Both the position numbers and the translations under genes were made by a program. Shown here piece after piece: positions 25,120-34,501 of a stretch of 64,000 nucleotides of DNA. The DNA comes from Microbulbifer sp. SAOS-129_SWC. Lineage in GTDB: Bacteria; Pseudomonadota; Gammaproteobacteria; Pseudomonadales; Cellvibrionaceae. Location of the stretch: assembly GCF_039696035.1 (NCBI RefSeq), contig NZ_CP155567.1, positions 2,041,001-2,105,000 of the forward strand, given 5' to 3'. The stretch's first letter is position 1. Every line of letters starts with the position of its first letter. A model generated the notes under the pieces. It did no database searches and had not been told where the DNA came from. It saw nothing but the letters and a program-made list of their open reading frames with translations.

Positions 25120-27476
25120 GCCATTACCGCCGCCACCCCGGCCAGCTGGCCGGCCTGCTGCTGATCCTGGTGTGTGCGGCGATGCTGTGGAGCGGTGTTC
25201 GTTCGCTGACCGGCGCGGCGGAGAAATCCGTGGCGCGCTCGCGCGCGGCGCTGGAGCCGCTGTTGAGTGTGGTGCGCGTCGATGGCCGCGCACTGGAGGC
25301 CGCCGACTTCGCGCGCCTGCGCCGCGCGGGGCTGTGTGCCTCGCCGCAGTTGACGGTGCAATTGACCGCTGCCGATGCGCTCGCGGTGGTCGGCATCGAT
25401 CCGTTCAGCGCCGCCTGTCTGCGCCAGTACCGCCCGCCGCCGGGCGAAGAGGATGAGGCTGCGGCGGCGGTCGCGCAGCTGGTCGCGGAGTTTGATCATC
25501 CGGCCCTGTTTGGCAGCGCCGCAGATCTGGCCCGCTGGCGACAGTTGTCGCTGCCGGCTAGCGGGCAATACCCGCTGCAGCCGGTCGACGGATTAGCGGG
25601 CGGGCAGCTGCTGACCGATATCTCCGTGGCCGCCGTGCTGGCGCCGGCCGGGCGCGCGAAGCTGGAAATCCTGTTGCCGGCGGCCGAGGTAAAACGCGTG
25701 CCGCTGCCCGCGGGCTACCGCGCACAAGTGCGCGATTACGGCGTGCAGGCGGATCCGCTGGTGAACGCCTTTCTGCTCAGCCTCAATGCACTGGGGGCGC
25801 TGGCACTGCTGGTGGCGGCGCTGCTGGTGCGCAGTGTCTACCGTTTCGCGCTGGAACAGCGGCGCCGCAGCCTGGAAATTCTGCAGCGCTTCGGCGTCCG
25901 GCGCGCACGGCTGCGGGGGGCGCTGATTGTCGAGGTCTTGCTGGTGGCGCTGGTCGGCGGCACGGTGGGGATCTGGCTGGGCGCGCGTCTCGCAGCGGCG
26001 ATGGCGGCGGGCTTTCGCGGTACTCTCAAAGGCCTGTTCAGTGTCGAGTCGGTGGCCGGCAGCGCGCCGGGCGCGGAGACCTGGCTGGGCATGGTGCTGA
26101 TCCTGGTGGTGGTGGTCGGCTGGGCCTGCGCCGATCTGTTACTGCTGCGGGGCGAGCAGGTCGGCGGGACACAACGTGGGCCACAGGAAAAGGGCGGTTG
26201 GCGCTGGTGGATGGCGCTGCTGGTGGTGGCGGTGTCGCTGATCGCGCTGCTGCTGGCCGGCCCGCTGTGGCTGATCTTCGCCGCCACCATGGGGTGCCTG
26301 ATCGGCGCCGGTCTGCTGCTGCCGGAAGTGCTGAACCGGCTGCTGGCGCGGGCCGAGGGCCACTGCCGGCAACCACTGCTGGAGTGGTCCTGTTCCGAAA
26401 TGCGCGCGTTGTGCCGGCTGCTGCAACTGCCGCTGACCGCGCTGGCGTTTGCTATTGCCACCGCCATCGGCGTGCAGGCGATGGTCACCGGGTTTGAATC
26501 CACCTTTGCGCGCTGGCTCGACCAGCGCCTGCAGGGGGATCTCTATCTGGATCCCGGCCGCCCGGTGGATGCGGCGGCCATGGCCGGGCGTTTGCAGCAG
26601 TTGCCCGGGGTGACAGCGGTATTGCCGATGGTGCGCGGTCGCGCGCTCTCGAACTCGGTGCCGGTGGACCTGCTGGCGGTCGACCCGGCGTCGCCGTTGT
26701 TGCAGGGCTGGCCGTTTCTCGCCGCGGTGCCGGCGCATTGGGCAGCGCTGGCAAAAGGCGGGGTCATGATCAACGAGCAACTGGCCCGTCGCCAGTCGCT
26801 GGCGCTGGGCGACCGGGTGCAGATGCGCGTCGGATCAGAACCGCTGTCGCGCATCGTGGTCGGTATCTACGCCGACTATGGCCGCCCCGAGGGCGAACTG
26901 CTGCTGCCTCTCACCGCGCTGCCGGATGCGCTGCCCGATCGTTATACGACTTTTGTACTGGGGGCGCCGGCGCCGAATAAAATCCGCTGGCGGCAGTGGC
27001 CGGCGCGGTATCCGTGGCTGGCCGGCAGCCGCCTGCGCGACCAGGCGGGGCTGAAGCGGGCCGCCAACGCGGCTTTCGAACGCACTTTCCGCATGACCCG
27101 GCTGCTCAACACCCTGACGCTGGCCCTGGCCGGCACAGCGCTGGCGCTGATGGGACTGGTGATTTTCCGCCTGCGGCAGGGCAGCTATACGCTGCTGTAT
27201 GTGTACGGCGTGCAGCGGCCGCGCCTGCGCCGGCGGCTGATCGCGCACAGTATGCTGGTGACCGGCCTGCTGGCGCTGCTGGCGACGCCGCTCGGGATTT
27301 TCCTCGGCTGGGTGCTGGTGGCGCGGGTCAATCCCGCGGCCTTCGGCTGGGCGCTGCCGCTGCACCTCTACCCCGGATTCTGGCTGCAGGTATGGCTGGC
27401 GTGCCTGCTGATCGGCGCCTTTGTCGGCGCGCTGGTGGGTAACCCGGTGCGGCTGGAGACGCTGAAAAATGAATAG
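25095..27476 (+). CDS. FtsX-family ABC permease, long two-domain form
   Basis: A 793-residue permease with an N-terminal transmembrane helix, a periplasmic segment and two FtsX-type membrane blocks (about 225-425 and 660-785). A periplasmic domain at about 460-650 (L-Y-L-D-P-G-R-P-V-D, L-P-G-V-T-A-V-L-P-M) lies between them. The layout is that of a single-chain permease with duplicated FtsX cores, in place of two half-size subunits. It works with the ATPase it overlaps and the lipoprotein that overlaps its end by 8 nt. Confidence 0.85.
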   Translation: MGLGSVFLSHYRRHPGQLAGLLLILVCAAMLWSGVRSLTGAAEKSVARSRAALEPLLSVVRVDGRALEAADFARLRRAGLCASPQLTVQLTAADALAVVGIDPFSAACLRQYRPPPGEEDEAAAAVAQLVAEFDHPALFGSAADLARWRQLSLPASGQYPLQPVDGLAGGQLLTDISVAAVLAPAGRAKLEILLPAAEVKRVPLPAGYRAQVRDYGVQADPLVNAFLLSLNALGALALLVAALLVRSVYRFALEQRRRSLEILQRFGVRRARLRGALIVEVLLVALVGGTVGIWLGARLAAAMAAGFRGTLKGLFSVESVAGSAPGAETWLGMVLILVVVVGWACADLLLLRGEQVGGTQRGPQEKGGWRWWMALLVVAVSLIALLLAGPLWLIFAATMGCLIGAGLLLPEVLNRLLARAEGHCRQPLLEWSCSEMRALCRLLQLPLTALAFAIATAIGVQAMVTGFESTFARWLDQRLQGDLYLDPGRPVDAAAMAGRLQQLPGVTAVLPMVRGRALSNSVPVDLLAVDPASPLLQGWPFLAAVPAHWAALAKGGVMINEQLARRQSLALGDRVQMRVGSEPLSRIVVGIYADYGRPEGELLLPLTALPDALPDRYTTFVLGAPAPNKIRWRQWPARYPWLAGSRLRDQAGLKRAANAAFERTFRMTRLLNTLTLALAGTALALMGLVIFRLRQGSYTLLYVYGVQRPRLRRRLIAHSMLVTGLLALLATPLGIFLGWVLVARVNPAAFGWALPLHLYPGFWLQVWLACLLIGAFVGALVGNPVRLETLKNE

Positions 27477-28557
27477 AAGAAATACTGTAGCCAGCCGCGC
27501 TTGGGCGCTGATCCTGCTTCTATTACTTGCCAGCTGCTCGCAGGAGGAGGATCGCGAATCCTCTTCGTTTGCGGCGCTGCACGATCCGCCCGCAGGTTTC
27601 CAGCAGGCCGCGCCGGGAATGGCCGTGCACCTGCCGCAGGATATGGGCGCACACCCGCGCTACCGCCTCGAGTGGTGGTACCTCACCGCCAACCTGCACA
27701 GCGTCGACGGCCAGCGCTTCGGCGTGCAGTGGACGCTGTTCCGCCAGGGCGTGCGGCCCGGCCCGTACAAAAATGCGCAACCCGGCTGGCAGCGCAATGA
27801 AATCTGGCTGGCCCATGCGGCCCTGAGCCGCCCCGACGAGCACCGCTTTGCCAGTCGCGTGGCGCGCGGCGGCACCGGCGAGGCCGGGGTCACCGCGCAG
27901 CCGTTCGCGGCCTGGATCGACAACTGGCAATTGGCCAGTGGTGAACAGGACTCTTGGAAACTGGATCTGGAGACGGACGCGTTCAGTTGCCATCTGCAGA
28001 TTCGGCCCAGCCGCACGGTGGTGCTGAACGGCGATCGCGGCTTCAGCGCCAAGTCCGCCAATGGCGGCGGCTCGATGTATTTCAGTTATCCGCTGCCGAC
28101 GATCACCGGCGAGGTGTTGGTCGGCGGCAAACGCTTCGAGGTGAGCGGGCAGGGCTGGTTTGACCGCGAATGGAGCAGCCAGTACCTGCAGCCGGAGCAA
28201 CAGGGCTGGGACTGGATGGCGCTGCACCTCGACGACGGCCGCTACCTGATGCTGTTCCGCGTGCGCGGTGCGGAAGACTTTTACTCGGGCACCCTGGTTG
28301 CCGCCGATGGCACTGCGCGCACACTGGATGCCGGGGAATTCACCCTCACGCCGATCGAGAACCGCGACAGCCGTTTTGGCAAGGTGCCGGCGGCCTGGCA
28401 ACTGCAGGTGCCGACAGCGGACCTGGATCTCGAAATCCGTTCCTGGCCCGGCGACTACTGGAATCCGGGTGCTTTGCGCTACTGGGAGGGGCCTGTTACC
28501 GTCACTGGCAGTGCTGCCGGCGCGGGCTATCTGGAAATGACCGGATACGGCGGGTGA
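27469..28557 (+). CDS. AttH/CrtC-like lipocalin-type lipoprotein
   Basis: Signal with lipobox (L-L-L-A-S-C, Cys about 23) followed by a protein of the carotenoid 1,2-hydratase-like/AttH family. R-L-E-W-W-Y-L-T-A-N-L (about 65-75) and G-W-F-D-R-E-W-S-S-Q are hallmark phrases of the double lipocalin-like fold. This family is often encoded last in an ABC ATPase-permease operon, as here, so it is likely the periplasmic ligand-binding or outer-membrane partner. A carotenoid hydratase role is unlikely because no other crt genes are nearby. Confidence 0.8.
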   Translation: MNRRNTVASRAWALILLLLLASCSQEEDRESSSFAALHDPPAGFQQAAPGMAVHLPQDMGAHPRYRLEWWYLTANLHSVDGQRFGVQWTLFRQGVRPGPYKNAQPGWQRNEIWLAHAALSRPDEHRFASRVARGGTGEAGVTAQPFAAWIDNWQLASGEQDSWKLDLETDAFSCHLQIRPSRTVVLNGDRGFSAKSANGGGSMYFSYPLPTITGEVLVGGKRFEVSGQGWFDREWSSQYLQPEQQGWDWMALHLDDGRYLMLFRVRGAEDFYSGTLVAADGTARTLDAGEFTLTPIENRDSRFGKVPAAWQLQVPTADLDLEIRSWPGDYWNPGALRYWEGPVTVTGSAAGAGYLEMTGYGG

Positions 28558-28675
28558 GGCTTATGAAAGGGCGCTGCTGGATATGTTGCCATTGCAATTG
28601 CTAATGGTGGTTTCTCTGGATAAATGATAATTTGATCCGACCTTAATCTATCCAAAATATTGACAATATTTCAAT

Positions 28676-29173
28676 ATGTACTTTAAGCGTCTGCTTGTCC
28701 GGTGGTGGAGCTACTGTTGGTCGCTGTGGTTGGCACTACTGATTGTCGATATGATTTTCATTTCCGTGGTAAATTCTTCGCGCTCTGGGATCTGGGGGGT
28801 GATTCTGGAAGCCATTCAAGCTGAACCAAAATCTAAAGGCCAGGTTATGGTGGTCGCTTTATTGGTCGGCGGGCCGCTCCTTAATATTTATACACTGTTA
28901 AAGTCATCGAAATATATTCGCGAAGCTCACTTGGACTTATACAAATTCGCAAAGCTTCGACCTAAAAAACAAGAGCGCTTGCGGAGTAGTAGATTTCTGG
29001 CAGCGACAATAGCTGCTCCAACAATTTCTGTTGTAGTTTGGATCTACACTGCCGGCGTGGAGTGGTTTTGGTTGGGGGGAAGATTTGGTGTTTTCTCGGT
29101 TGGTGCTTTATTCAGTTGCCTCTTGGTATTTCTTGCGATCACTTATATCCCGCCATTAACGGGAAACAAATAG
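28676..29173 (+). CDS. Small membrane protein, unknown
   Basis: A 165-residue protein with about four membrane helices: about 14-32, 56-76, 108-126 and 138-158. A basic, lysine-rich loop lies between helices 2 and 3. AT-richer than its surroundings and preceded by an AT-rich stretch with a possible promoter (TTGACA near 28659). No ribosome-binding site of note is seen before the ATG, so the start is uncertain. No recognised family. Confidence 0.55.
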   Translation: MYFKRLLVRWWSYCWSLWLALLIVDMIFISVVNSSRSGIWGVILEAIQAEPKSKGQVMVVALLVGGPLLNIYTLLKSSKYIREAHLDLYKFAKLRPKKQERLRSSRFLAATIAAPTISVVVWIYTAGVEWFWLGGRFGVFSVGALFSCLLVFLAITYIPPLTGNK

Positions 29174-29342
29174 CCGTGTGAATTATGTTTGCTAAGCTTT
29201 TCTCCGTTGGGGCGTCGCGTACGGAGTGCATGGCGGTTCCTGATAGGGGATGTGAGTCAGTCTAGACTAAGCCTGCCAATTGCGGAGTAATGTCTCCGCC
29301 CAGCCCCTGTAAATGCCGAAGTCTCCGCGCCCACTTTTACCC

Positions 29343-29380
29343 GGCGGAAATCAGCGTCAGATTCGCTGATTCCCTCCGCC
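29343..29380. repeat. Intergenic hairpin
   Basis: GGCGGA-AATCAGCG, a 7-nt loop, then CGCTGATT-CCC-TCCGCC. No T-run follows on the plus strand. It lies 42 nt beyond the end of the minus-strand oxidoreductase gene and may stabilise or terminate that message. Confidence 0.5.
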
Positions 29381-29421
29381 TCGAAGTTGACGTCAGTCCG
29401 TTTGGGAGTAATAAGCTGACG

Positions 29422-30543
29422 CTACTCGCTCGGTGGTATCAGCACGAAGTTCCCTACGTGCTTCTTCTGCAGGAATTCGCGCTGGGCCGCGGCGATTTGT
29501 TCGAGGGGAAATACCTTTGCCACCAGCGGTTTGAGCTGGCCATTTTCTATATAGGTAATGAGGTTGGGGAACACCGGTTCATCCCAAGTGGTGCAGCCGA
29601 TCAGGGTGATATCTTTCAGGTACAGGGTGCGCATATCCAGTGACACCATGGGGCCGCCGATAGCCCCGGAGGATACGTAGCGCCCGCCGCGTTTCAGCAC
29701 CGCCAGCATATCGGGGAAGGTGTTGCCGGCAACATTGTCGACGACCACATCCACACTTTCCTCCCCGAGGTGCTGCGGGAGTTTTTCATTGCGGTCGATG
29801 ACCCGATCGGCGCCGATGGCGAGCACCTGTTGGGATTTGGCTGCCGACGCTACCGCGGTAACCGTGGCGCCGCGCAGTTTGGCCAGCTGGACTGCCGCGG
29901 AGCCGACCCCGCCGGAAGCGCCCATGATCAGCACATGTTCGCCGCGCGCGAGCCCGCTGCGGTAGAGCATGTTCTCAGCGGTTGCATAGGCGCAGGGGAT
30001 GGTTGCCAGTTCTGCATCCGTCCAGTCACAGTGAATGGGGAATACCTCGCTGGCGGGAACCGTGACGAACTGCGCAAAGGCGCCATCGAAATCCGAACCC
30101 ATCCAGATGCTGTCCATCGACTGGAAGCCGGCCTTGCGCATGCAGGAACGCACCAGTACCCGCGCACCGATGTTGCCGGGGTCCACATTCCTGCCTGCGG
30201 CCACAATGCGGCCGCAGCAATCGGTGCCCTGGATAAACGGGAAGGGGGTTTCCTCGTTCCAGCCTCCGTCTGCCATCTGGCCGGATGTGCTGGTTGCGTC
30301 GGTGCCGGTGGTGACGGAGGATGAGTACCAGCCGACACGGGTATTGATGTCGGTGTTGTTGACCCCCGCCGCGAGCACCTGCAGCAGGACTTCGCCCTCT
30401 CCGGGCGTGGGCCTTTTGACCTCGCGGCATTCCAGCACGTCGTAGTCGCCGTTGCCGGCGGTGACCACGGCTTGCATGGCCGGTTCACCCGCTTCAGCGT
30501 CGAACCGGTCATTTCTGGGCCTGCTATCCCACGGTGATGTCAT
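29422..30543 (-). CDS. Zinc-type alcohol dehydrogenase / quinone oxidoreductase family protein (MDR)
   Basis: A GroES-like domain with L-L-Q-V-L-A-A-G-V-N-N-T-D-I-N-T-R and F-I-Q-G-T-D-C-C-G-R-I-V, then a Rossmann domain with the NADPH motif G-A-S-G-G-V-G-S-A-A-V-Q-L-A-K. The H-x-x-E zinc site of classical alcohol dehydrogenases is not obvious, and the sequence is closer to the quinone-oxidoreductase group. The frame is open to 30576, but the M-T-S-P-W-D-S start at 30543 is more likely because the VOC gene ends at 30579. Forms an operon with the VOC-protein gene, divergent from a LysR regulator. Confidence 0.85.
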   Translation of the reverse strand: MTSPWDSRPRNDRFDAEAGEPAMQAVVTAGNGDYDVLECREVKRPTPGEGEVLLQVLAAGVNNTDINTRVGWYSSSVTTGTDATSTSGQMADGGWNEETPFPFIQGTDCCGRIVAAGRNVDPGNIGARVLVRSCMRKAGFQSMDSIWMGSDFDGAFAQFVTVPASEVFPIHCDWTDAELATIPCAYATAENMLYRSGLARGEHVLIMGASGGVGSAAVQLAKLRGATVTAVASAAKSQQVLAIGADRVIDRNEKLPQHLGEESVDVVVDNVAGNTFPDMLAVLKRGGRYVSSGAIGGPMVSLDMRTLYLKDITLIGCTTWDEPVFPNLITYIENGQLKPLVAKVFPLEQIAAAQREFLQKKHVGNFVLIPPSE

Positions 30544-30578
30544 ATCCTGCTCCGTCCAGGGGTGTGGCGCCGCCAATC

Positions 30579-31079
30579 CTAGTATGCGCCGGCGCTATAG
30601 ATCAATTCGTAGCTGTGGCTGTACAGCTCGAGAATATTGCCAAACGGGTCTTCCATATAGATCATCCGATACGGCTTTTCTCCCGGGTAGTAGTAGCGCG
30701 GTTTTTCCATGCGTTTCTTGCCGCCGGCGGCCACGATGCGTTCTGCCAGCTCTTCCACATTCGGGTCCTGTACGCAGAAGTGGAAAATCCCGGTTTTCCA
30801 GTACTCAAAGTTGTTGTCCGGATTCTCCTGGTTGTTGAACTGGAATATTTCTACACCAATCCGGTCACCGGTGGACAGGTGGGCGATGCGGAAGCTGCCC
30901 CAGCCTGGCCCGAATACGTCGGTGCACATGACACCAATGGCGCTGTCATCCTCCTCGATATCGGTCGGCGCCATTATCAGGTACCAGCCCATGACCTCGG
31001 TGTAGAAGGCGACAGCCTTTTCGAGGTCGGGAACCGAAATACCGATATGCGAGAAGGTGCGCGGGTAGACGTTACTCAT
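30579..31079 (-). CDS. VOC-family (glyoxalase/dioxygenase fold) protein
   Basis: A 166-residue protein with the typical start F-S-H-I-G-I-S-V-P-D-L-E-K-A-V-A-F-Y and the C-terminal M-E-D-P-F-G-N-I-L-E-L-Y, which carries the metal-ligand Glu. A histidine (S-H-I-G) and the I-F-H-F-C-V-Q-D-P strand supply the other likely ligands. Related proteins isomerise or cleave small substrates such as methylglyoxal adducts. First gene of the pair with the oxidoreductase, and probably the direct target of the divergent LysR protein. Confidence 0.85.
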   Translation of the reverse strand: MSNVYPRTFSHIGISVPDLEKAVAFYTEVMGWYLIMAPTDIEEDDSAIGVMCTDVFGPGWGSFRIAHLSTGDRIGVEIFQFNNQENPDNNFEYWKTGIFHFCVQDPNVEELAERIVAAGGKKRMEKPRYYYPGEKPYRMIYMEDPFGNILELYSHSYELIYSAGAY

Positions 31080-31136
31080 TTACGTTGCTCCTGATTTGAT
31101 CGTTGGCGCAGATTACAAAGCATAGATAATTACGTA

Positions 31137-31170
31137 AAATGATCATTTAAAATGTAAATGAGTACATTTT
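31137..31170. promoter_or_regulatory. Two palindromes in the LysR / VOC divergent promoter
   Basis: AAATGATCATTT (31137-31148) abuts AAAATGTA-N6-TACATTTT (31149-31170), ending 3 nt before the LysR-type gene start. Such a T-N11-A-like pair is the usual LysR operator layout, with the site near the regulator promoter giving autorepression. Confidence 0.65.
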
Positions 31171-31173
31171 GTT

Positions 31174-32043
31174 ATGGTGAATACCACCTGGTTAGCTACC
31201 TTTTGCACGCTGGTTGAAGTGGGCCATTTCACCCGTACGGCCGAAAAACTGCATATGACCCAGTCCGGGGTGAGCCAGCAGGTGCGAAAACTGGAGAACC
31301 AGATCGGTATTGCCCTGCTGGTGCGGGAAGGCAAACAGTTCACGCTGACGGATGCCGGCGAGCGGCTCTACGATGAGGGGCGTGCGGTTCTTCAGGCACT
31401 TGCGAATCTGGAGCAGCGGGTAGGGGAGGATCCTCCCTACGGGGGGCTGGTGCGGGTCATGTCCCCCGGGAGCGTGGGGCTCAGGTTGTATCCGCACCTC
31501 CTGGCGCTGCAGAAGCAGCATCCGGAGCTGGTGATCGACTATCGATTCGCACCCAATACCGACGTGGAGAACGCGATTGCCGATAACCGAGTCGATATCG
31601 GCTTTATGACCAGTGCTGCAACCCGCGAGGAGGTGAGCTGCCAGCCGGTTGCCACCGAAGAGTTGCTGTTAGTCACCCCGGCAGCCGTTGCCAACCCCGC
31701 CTGGGAGACGTTGCTGGAACTGGGGTTTATCGATCATCCCGATGGCGCCCATCATGCCCGGCTATTGTTGGGCGCCAACTATCCGCAGTTTGAGCACAGC
31801 GGCATGTTCAGGACCAGGGGGTTCTCGAACCAGATCAGCCTGATCCTGGCGCCGGTCAGTATGGGATTGGGATTTACCGTGTTACCGGCATACGCCGTGG
31901 AGGCTTTTCCCGAGCCCGGCCAGATCAGGGCTCATCGGCTTGCGCGGCCGGTGAACGAAACCCTGTATCTCGGCAGTCGGCGCGGCAAGCGGGTGCCGCA
32001 GCGGGTGCAGACGGTCATCGCCGAGGCCAGGCGGTGGCTCTGA
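31174..32043 (+). CDS. LysR-family transcriptional regulator
   Basis: A 289-residue protein: an N-terminal helix-turn-helix (F-T-R-T-A-E-K-L-H-M-T-Q-S-G-V-S-Q-Q-V-R) and a C-terminal substrate-binding domain (about 90-280). Divergently transcribed from the VOC/oxidoreductase operon, with palindromes in the 94-nt gap, so it most likely controls that operon in response to a substrate of the oxidoreductase. The inducer is unknown. Confidence 0.9.
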   Translation: MVNTTWLATFCTLVEVGHFTRTAEKLHMTQSGVSQQVRKLENQIGIALLVREGKQFTLTDAGERLYDEGRAVLQALANLEQRVGEDPPYGGLVRVMSPGSVGLRLYPHLLALQKQHPELVIDYRFAPNTDVENAIADNRVDIGFMTSAATREEVSCQPVATEELLLVTPAAVANPAWETLLELGFIDHPDGAHHARLLLGANYPQFEHSGMFRTRGFSNQISLILAPVSMGLGFTVLPAYAVEAFPEPGQIRAHRLARPVNETLYLGSRRGKRVPQRVQTVIAEARRWL

Positions 32044-32225
32044 GGCAGCTATTTTGAATGGGGCTTCATTCTGGCAGCGTGTTGCCGGGGCAATGGCCGG
32101 GAGCGCACGGTAAGTCTCCGGGCCCGCAACCGCTATCTGCCAAATCACCGAGACGGGCCCGCCCAAAAACTGGATAATGCCGCCGCTCAAGGCTCACCAA
32201 ATTCTCCACGCCCGGTAGTTCCCCC

Positions 32226-34427
32226 ATGGAAATCAACGTCAACTTCCTCGATAACCTGCGACTCGAAGCCAAGTTTGATGACTTTACGGTCATCACCGAT
32301 CAGCCGATCCGTTACAAGGGTGACGGCTCGGCCCCGAGTCCGTTCGATTACTTCCTGGCGTCCTCGGCGCTGTGTGCGGCCTACTTTGTGCGTGTTTACT
32401 GCAAGGCGCGCGATATTCCCACGCACAATATCCGCCTGTCGCAGAACAATATCGTCGACCCGGAAAATCGCTACAACCAGATCTTCAAGATCCAGGTGGA
32501 GCTGCCGGAGGACATCTCCGACAAGGATCGCCAGGGCATTCTGCGCTCGATCGACCGCTGCACGGTCAAGAAGGTGGTGCAGACCGGGCCCGAGTTCCAG
32601 ATCGAGACGGTGGAGAACCTGGCCGAGGATGCCCAGGCGCTGCTGATGGTGGAACCGGACGCGGCGCACCGCACCTTCATCGAGGGCAAGGACCTGCCGC
32701 TGGAGCAGACCATCGCCAATATGACGAAGATCCTCGCGGATCTGGGCATGAAGATCGAGATCGCCTCCTGGCGCAATATCGTGCCGCATGTGTGGTCGCT
32801 GCATATCCGCGATGCGGCCTCGCCCATGTGCTTTACCAACGGCAAGGGTGCCACCAAGGAGAGCGCGCTGTGCTCGGCACTGGGCGAGTTTATCGAGCGG
32901 CTGAACTGCAACTTCTTCTACAACGACCAGTACTTCGGCGAGGAGATCGCCAACAGTGACTTCGTGCACTACCCGAACGAACAGTGGTTTGTACCGGGGC
33001 CGGACGACGGCCTGCCGCAAGGCATCCTCGATGACTACTGCATGGCCATCTACAACCCGGACGGCGAGCTGGCGGGCTCCAACCTGATCGATACCAACTC
33101 CGGCCGCGCCGATCGCGGTATCTGCTCGCTGCCGTTTGTGCGCCAGTCCGATGGCGAGACGGTATATTTTCCGTCGAACCTGATCGAGAACCTGTTCCTC
33201 AGCAACGGCATGAGTGCCGGCAACACCCTGGCCGAAGCGGAGGTGCAGTGTCTGTCGGAGATCTTCGAGCGGGCAGTGAAAAAGCAGATTCTGGAGCAGG
33301 AAATCGCGCTGCCGGACGTGCCGCGCGAAGTGCTGGCCAGATACCCGGATATCCTTGCGGGAATCGAGGCGCTGGAAGAACAGGGCTTCCCCATCCTGGT
33401 CAAGGATGCGTCCCTCGGCGGGCAGTTTCCGGTGATGTGCGTAACACTGATGAACCCGCGCACCGGCGGCGTGTTCGCCTCCTTCGGCGCGCATCCGAGC
33501 TTCCACGTGGCGCTGGAGCGCAGCCTCACCGAGCTGATGCAGGGCCGCAGCTTCGAGGGCCTGAACGATGTGCCGCCGCCGACTTTCAACAGCCTGGCGG
33601 TGACCGAGCCGCAGAACTTTGTCGAGCACTTTATCGATTCCACCGGTGTGGTGTCGTGGCGCTTCTTCAGCGCCAGATCCGACTACGAGTTCGTGGAATG
33701 GGATTTCTCCGGCAATCACCACGACAGCAACGACACCGAGGCCACGCGCCTGTTCAAGATCCTCGAGGAAATGGGCAAGGAGGTCTACGTGGCCACCTAC
33801 GAGGATCTCGGCGCGCCGGCCTGCCGGATCCTGGTGCCGGGCTATTCCGAGGTGTACCCGGTGGAGGACCTGATCTGGGACAACACCAATAAGGCGCTCG
33901 ACTTCCGCGAGGATATTCTCAACCTGCACGCGCTCGACGACGACGCGCTGGAGGATTTGCTCGAGCGCCTGGAAGAGAGCCAGATCGACAACTACGAGAC
34001 CATCATCACGCTGATCGGGGTCGAGTTCGATGAGAACACCGTCTGGGGCCAGCTGACAGTGCTGGAGCTGAAACTACTGATCTGCCTCGCGCTGCAGCGC
34101 CACGACGAAGCGCTGGAACTGGTGGAGGCCTTCCTGCAGTACAACGACAACACCGTCGAGCGCGGGCTCTTCTACCAGGCGGTACAGGCGGTGCTGGAAA
34201 TTGCGCTCGACGATGCGCTGGAACTGGACGACTTTATCGGCAACCTGCGGCGCATGTTCGGCGACGAAACCATGGAGGCAGTGGTGGCTTCAGTGGAGGG
34301 CAGCGTACGCTTCCACGGCCTGACGCCGACCAATACGCAGCTGGAAGGCCTGGATCGGCACCTGCGCCTGATCGAGAGCTACAAGAAGCTGCACGCGGCG
34401 CGCGGCGCGCGACAGCAACAGGGGTAG
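32226..34427 (+). CDS. OsmC-YcaO fusion protein
   Basis: A 733-residue protein. The N-terminal part (about 1-145) resembles the OsmC fold (D-Q-P-x-x-Y-K-G-D-G-S-A-P-S-P-F-D, A-S-S-A-L-C-A-A-Y-F). The rest is YcaO (from about 150, with G-K-G-A-T-K-E-S-A-L-C-S-A-L-G-E-F-I-E-R, the ATP-binding region) and an acidic, helical TPR-like tail. E. coli YcaO is the YcaO part only and aids RimO-dependent methylthiolation of ribosomal protein S12. The fused form occurs in several gammaproteobacteria. SD is weak, but the start M-E-I-N-V-N-F begins a well-formed domain. Confidence 0.9.
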   Translation: MEINVNFLDNLRLEAKFDDFTVITDQPIRYKGDGSAPSPFDYFLASSALCAAYFVRVYCKARDIPTHNIRLSQNNIVDPENRYNQIFKIQVELPEDISDKDRQGILRSIDRCTVKKVVQTGPEFQIETVENLAEDAQALLMVEPDAAHRTFIEGKDLPLEQTIANMTKILADLGMKIEIASWRNIVPHVWSLHIRDAASPMCFTNGKGATKESALCSALGEFIERLNCNFFYNDQYFGEEIANSDFVHYPNEQWFVPGPDDGLPQGILDDYCMAIYNPDGELAGSNLIDTNSGRADRGICSLPFVRQSDGETVYFPSNLIENLFLSNGMSAGNTLAEAEVQCLSEIFERAVKKQILEQEIALPDVPREVLARYPDILAGIEALEEQGFPILVKDASLGGQFPVMCVTLMNPRTGGVFASFGAHPSFHVALERSLTELMQGRSFEGLNDVPPPTFNSLAVTEPQNFVEHFIDSTGVVSWRFFSARSDYEFVEWDFSGNHHDSNDTEATRLFKILEEMGKEVYVATYEDLGAPACRILVPGYSEVYPVEDLIWDNTNKALDFREDILNLHALDDDALEDLLERLEESQIDNYETIITLIGVEFDENTVWGQLTVLELKLLICLALQRHDEALELVEAFLQYNDNTVERGLFYQAVQAVLEIALDDALELDDFIGNLRRMFGDETMEAVVASVEGSVRFHGLTPTNTQLEGLDRHLRLIESYKKLHAARGARQQQG

Positions 34428-34454
34428 ATATAGGGGGGCTCTGTACTCTGCGTT

Positions 34455-34486
34455 ATAACCCCGGCACAAAACAGTGCCGGAGTTAT
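34455..34486. terminator. Hairpin after the OsmC-YcaO gene
   Basis: ATAAC-CC-CGGCAC, loop AAAACA, GTGCCG-GA-GTTAT. It has no clear T-run and lies between converging genes, so it may serve as a bidirectional, weaker stop or mRNA end. Confidence 0.5.
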
Positions 34487-34501
34487 AGCAATGTCGGCCA
34501 A

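Noticed and set aside
32187..33929. 580-residue minus-strand ORF antisense to the OsmC-YcaO gene
   Set aside because: A long shadow frame in GC-rich coding DNA; the sense strand has well-conserved domains.
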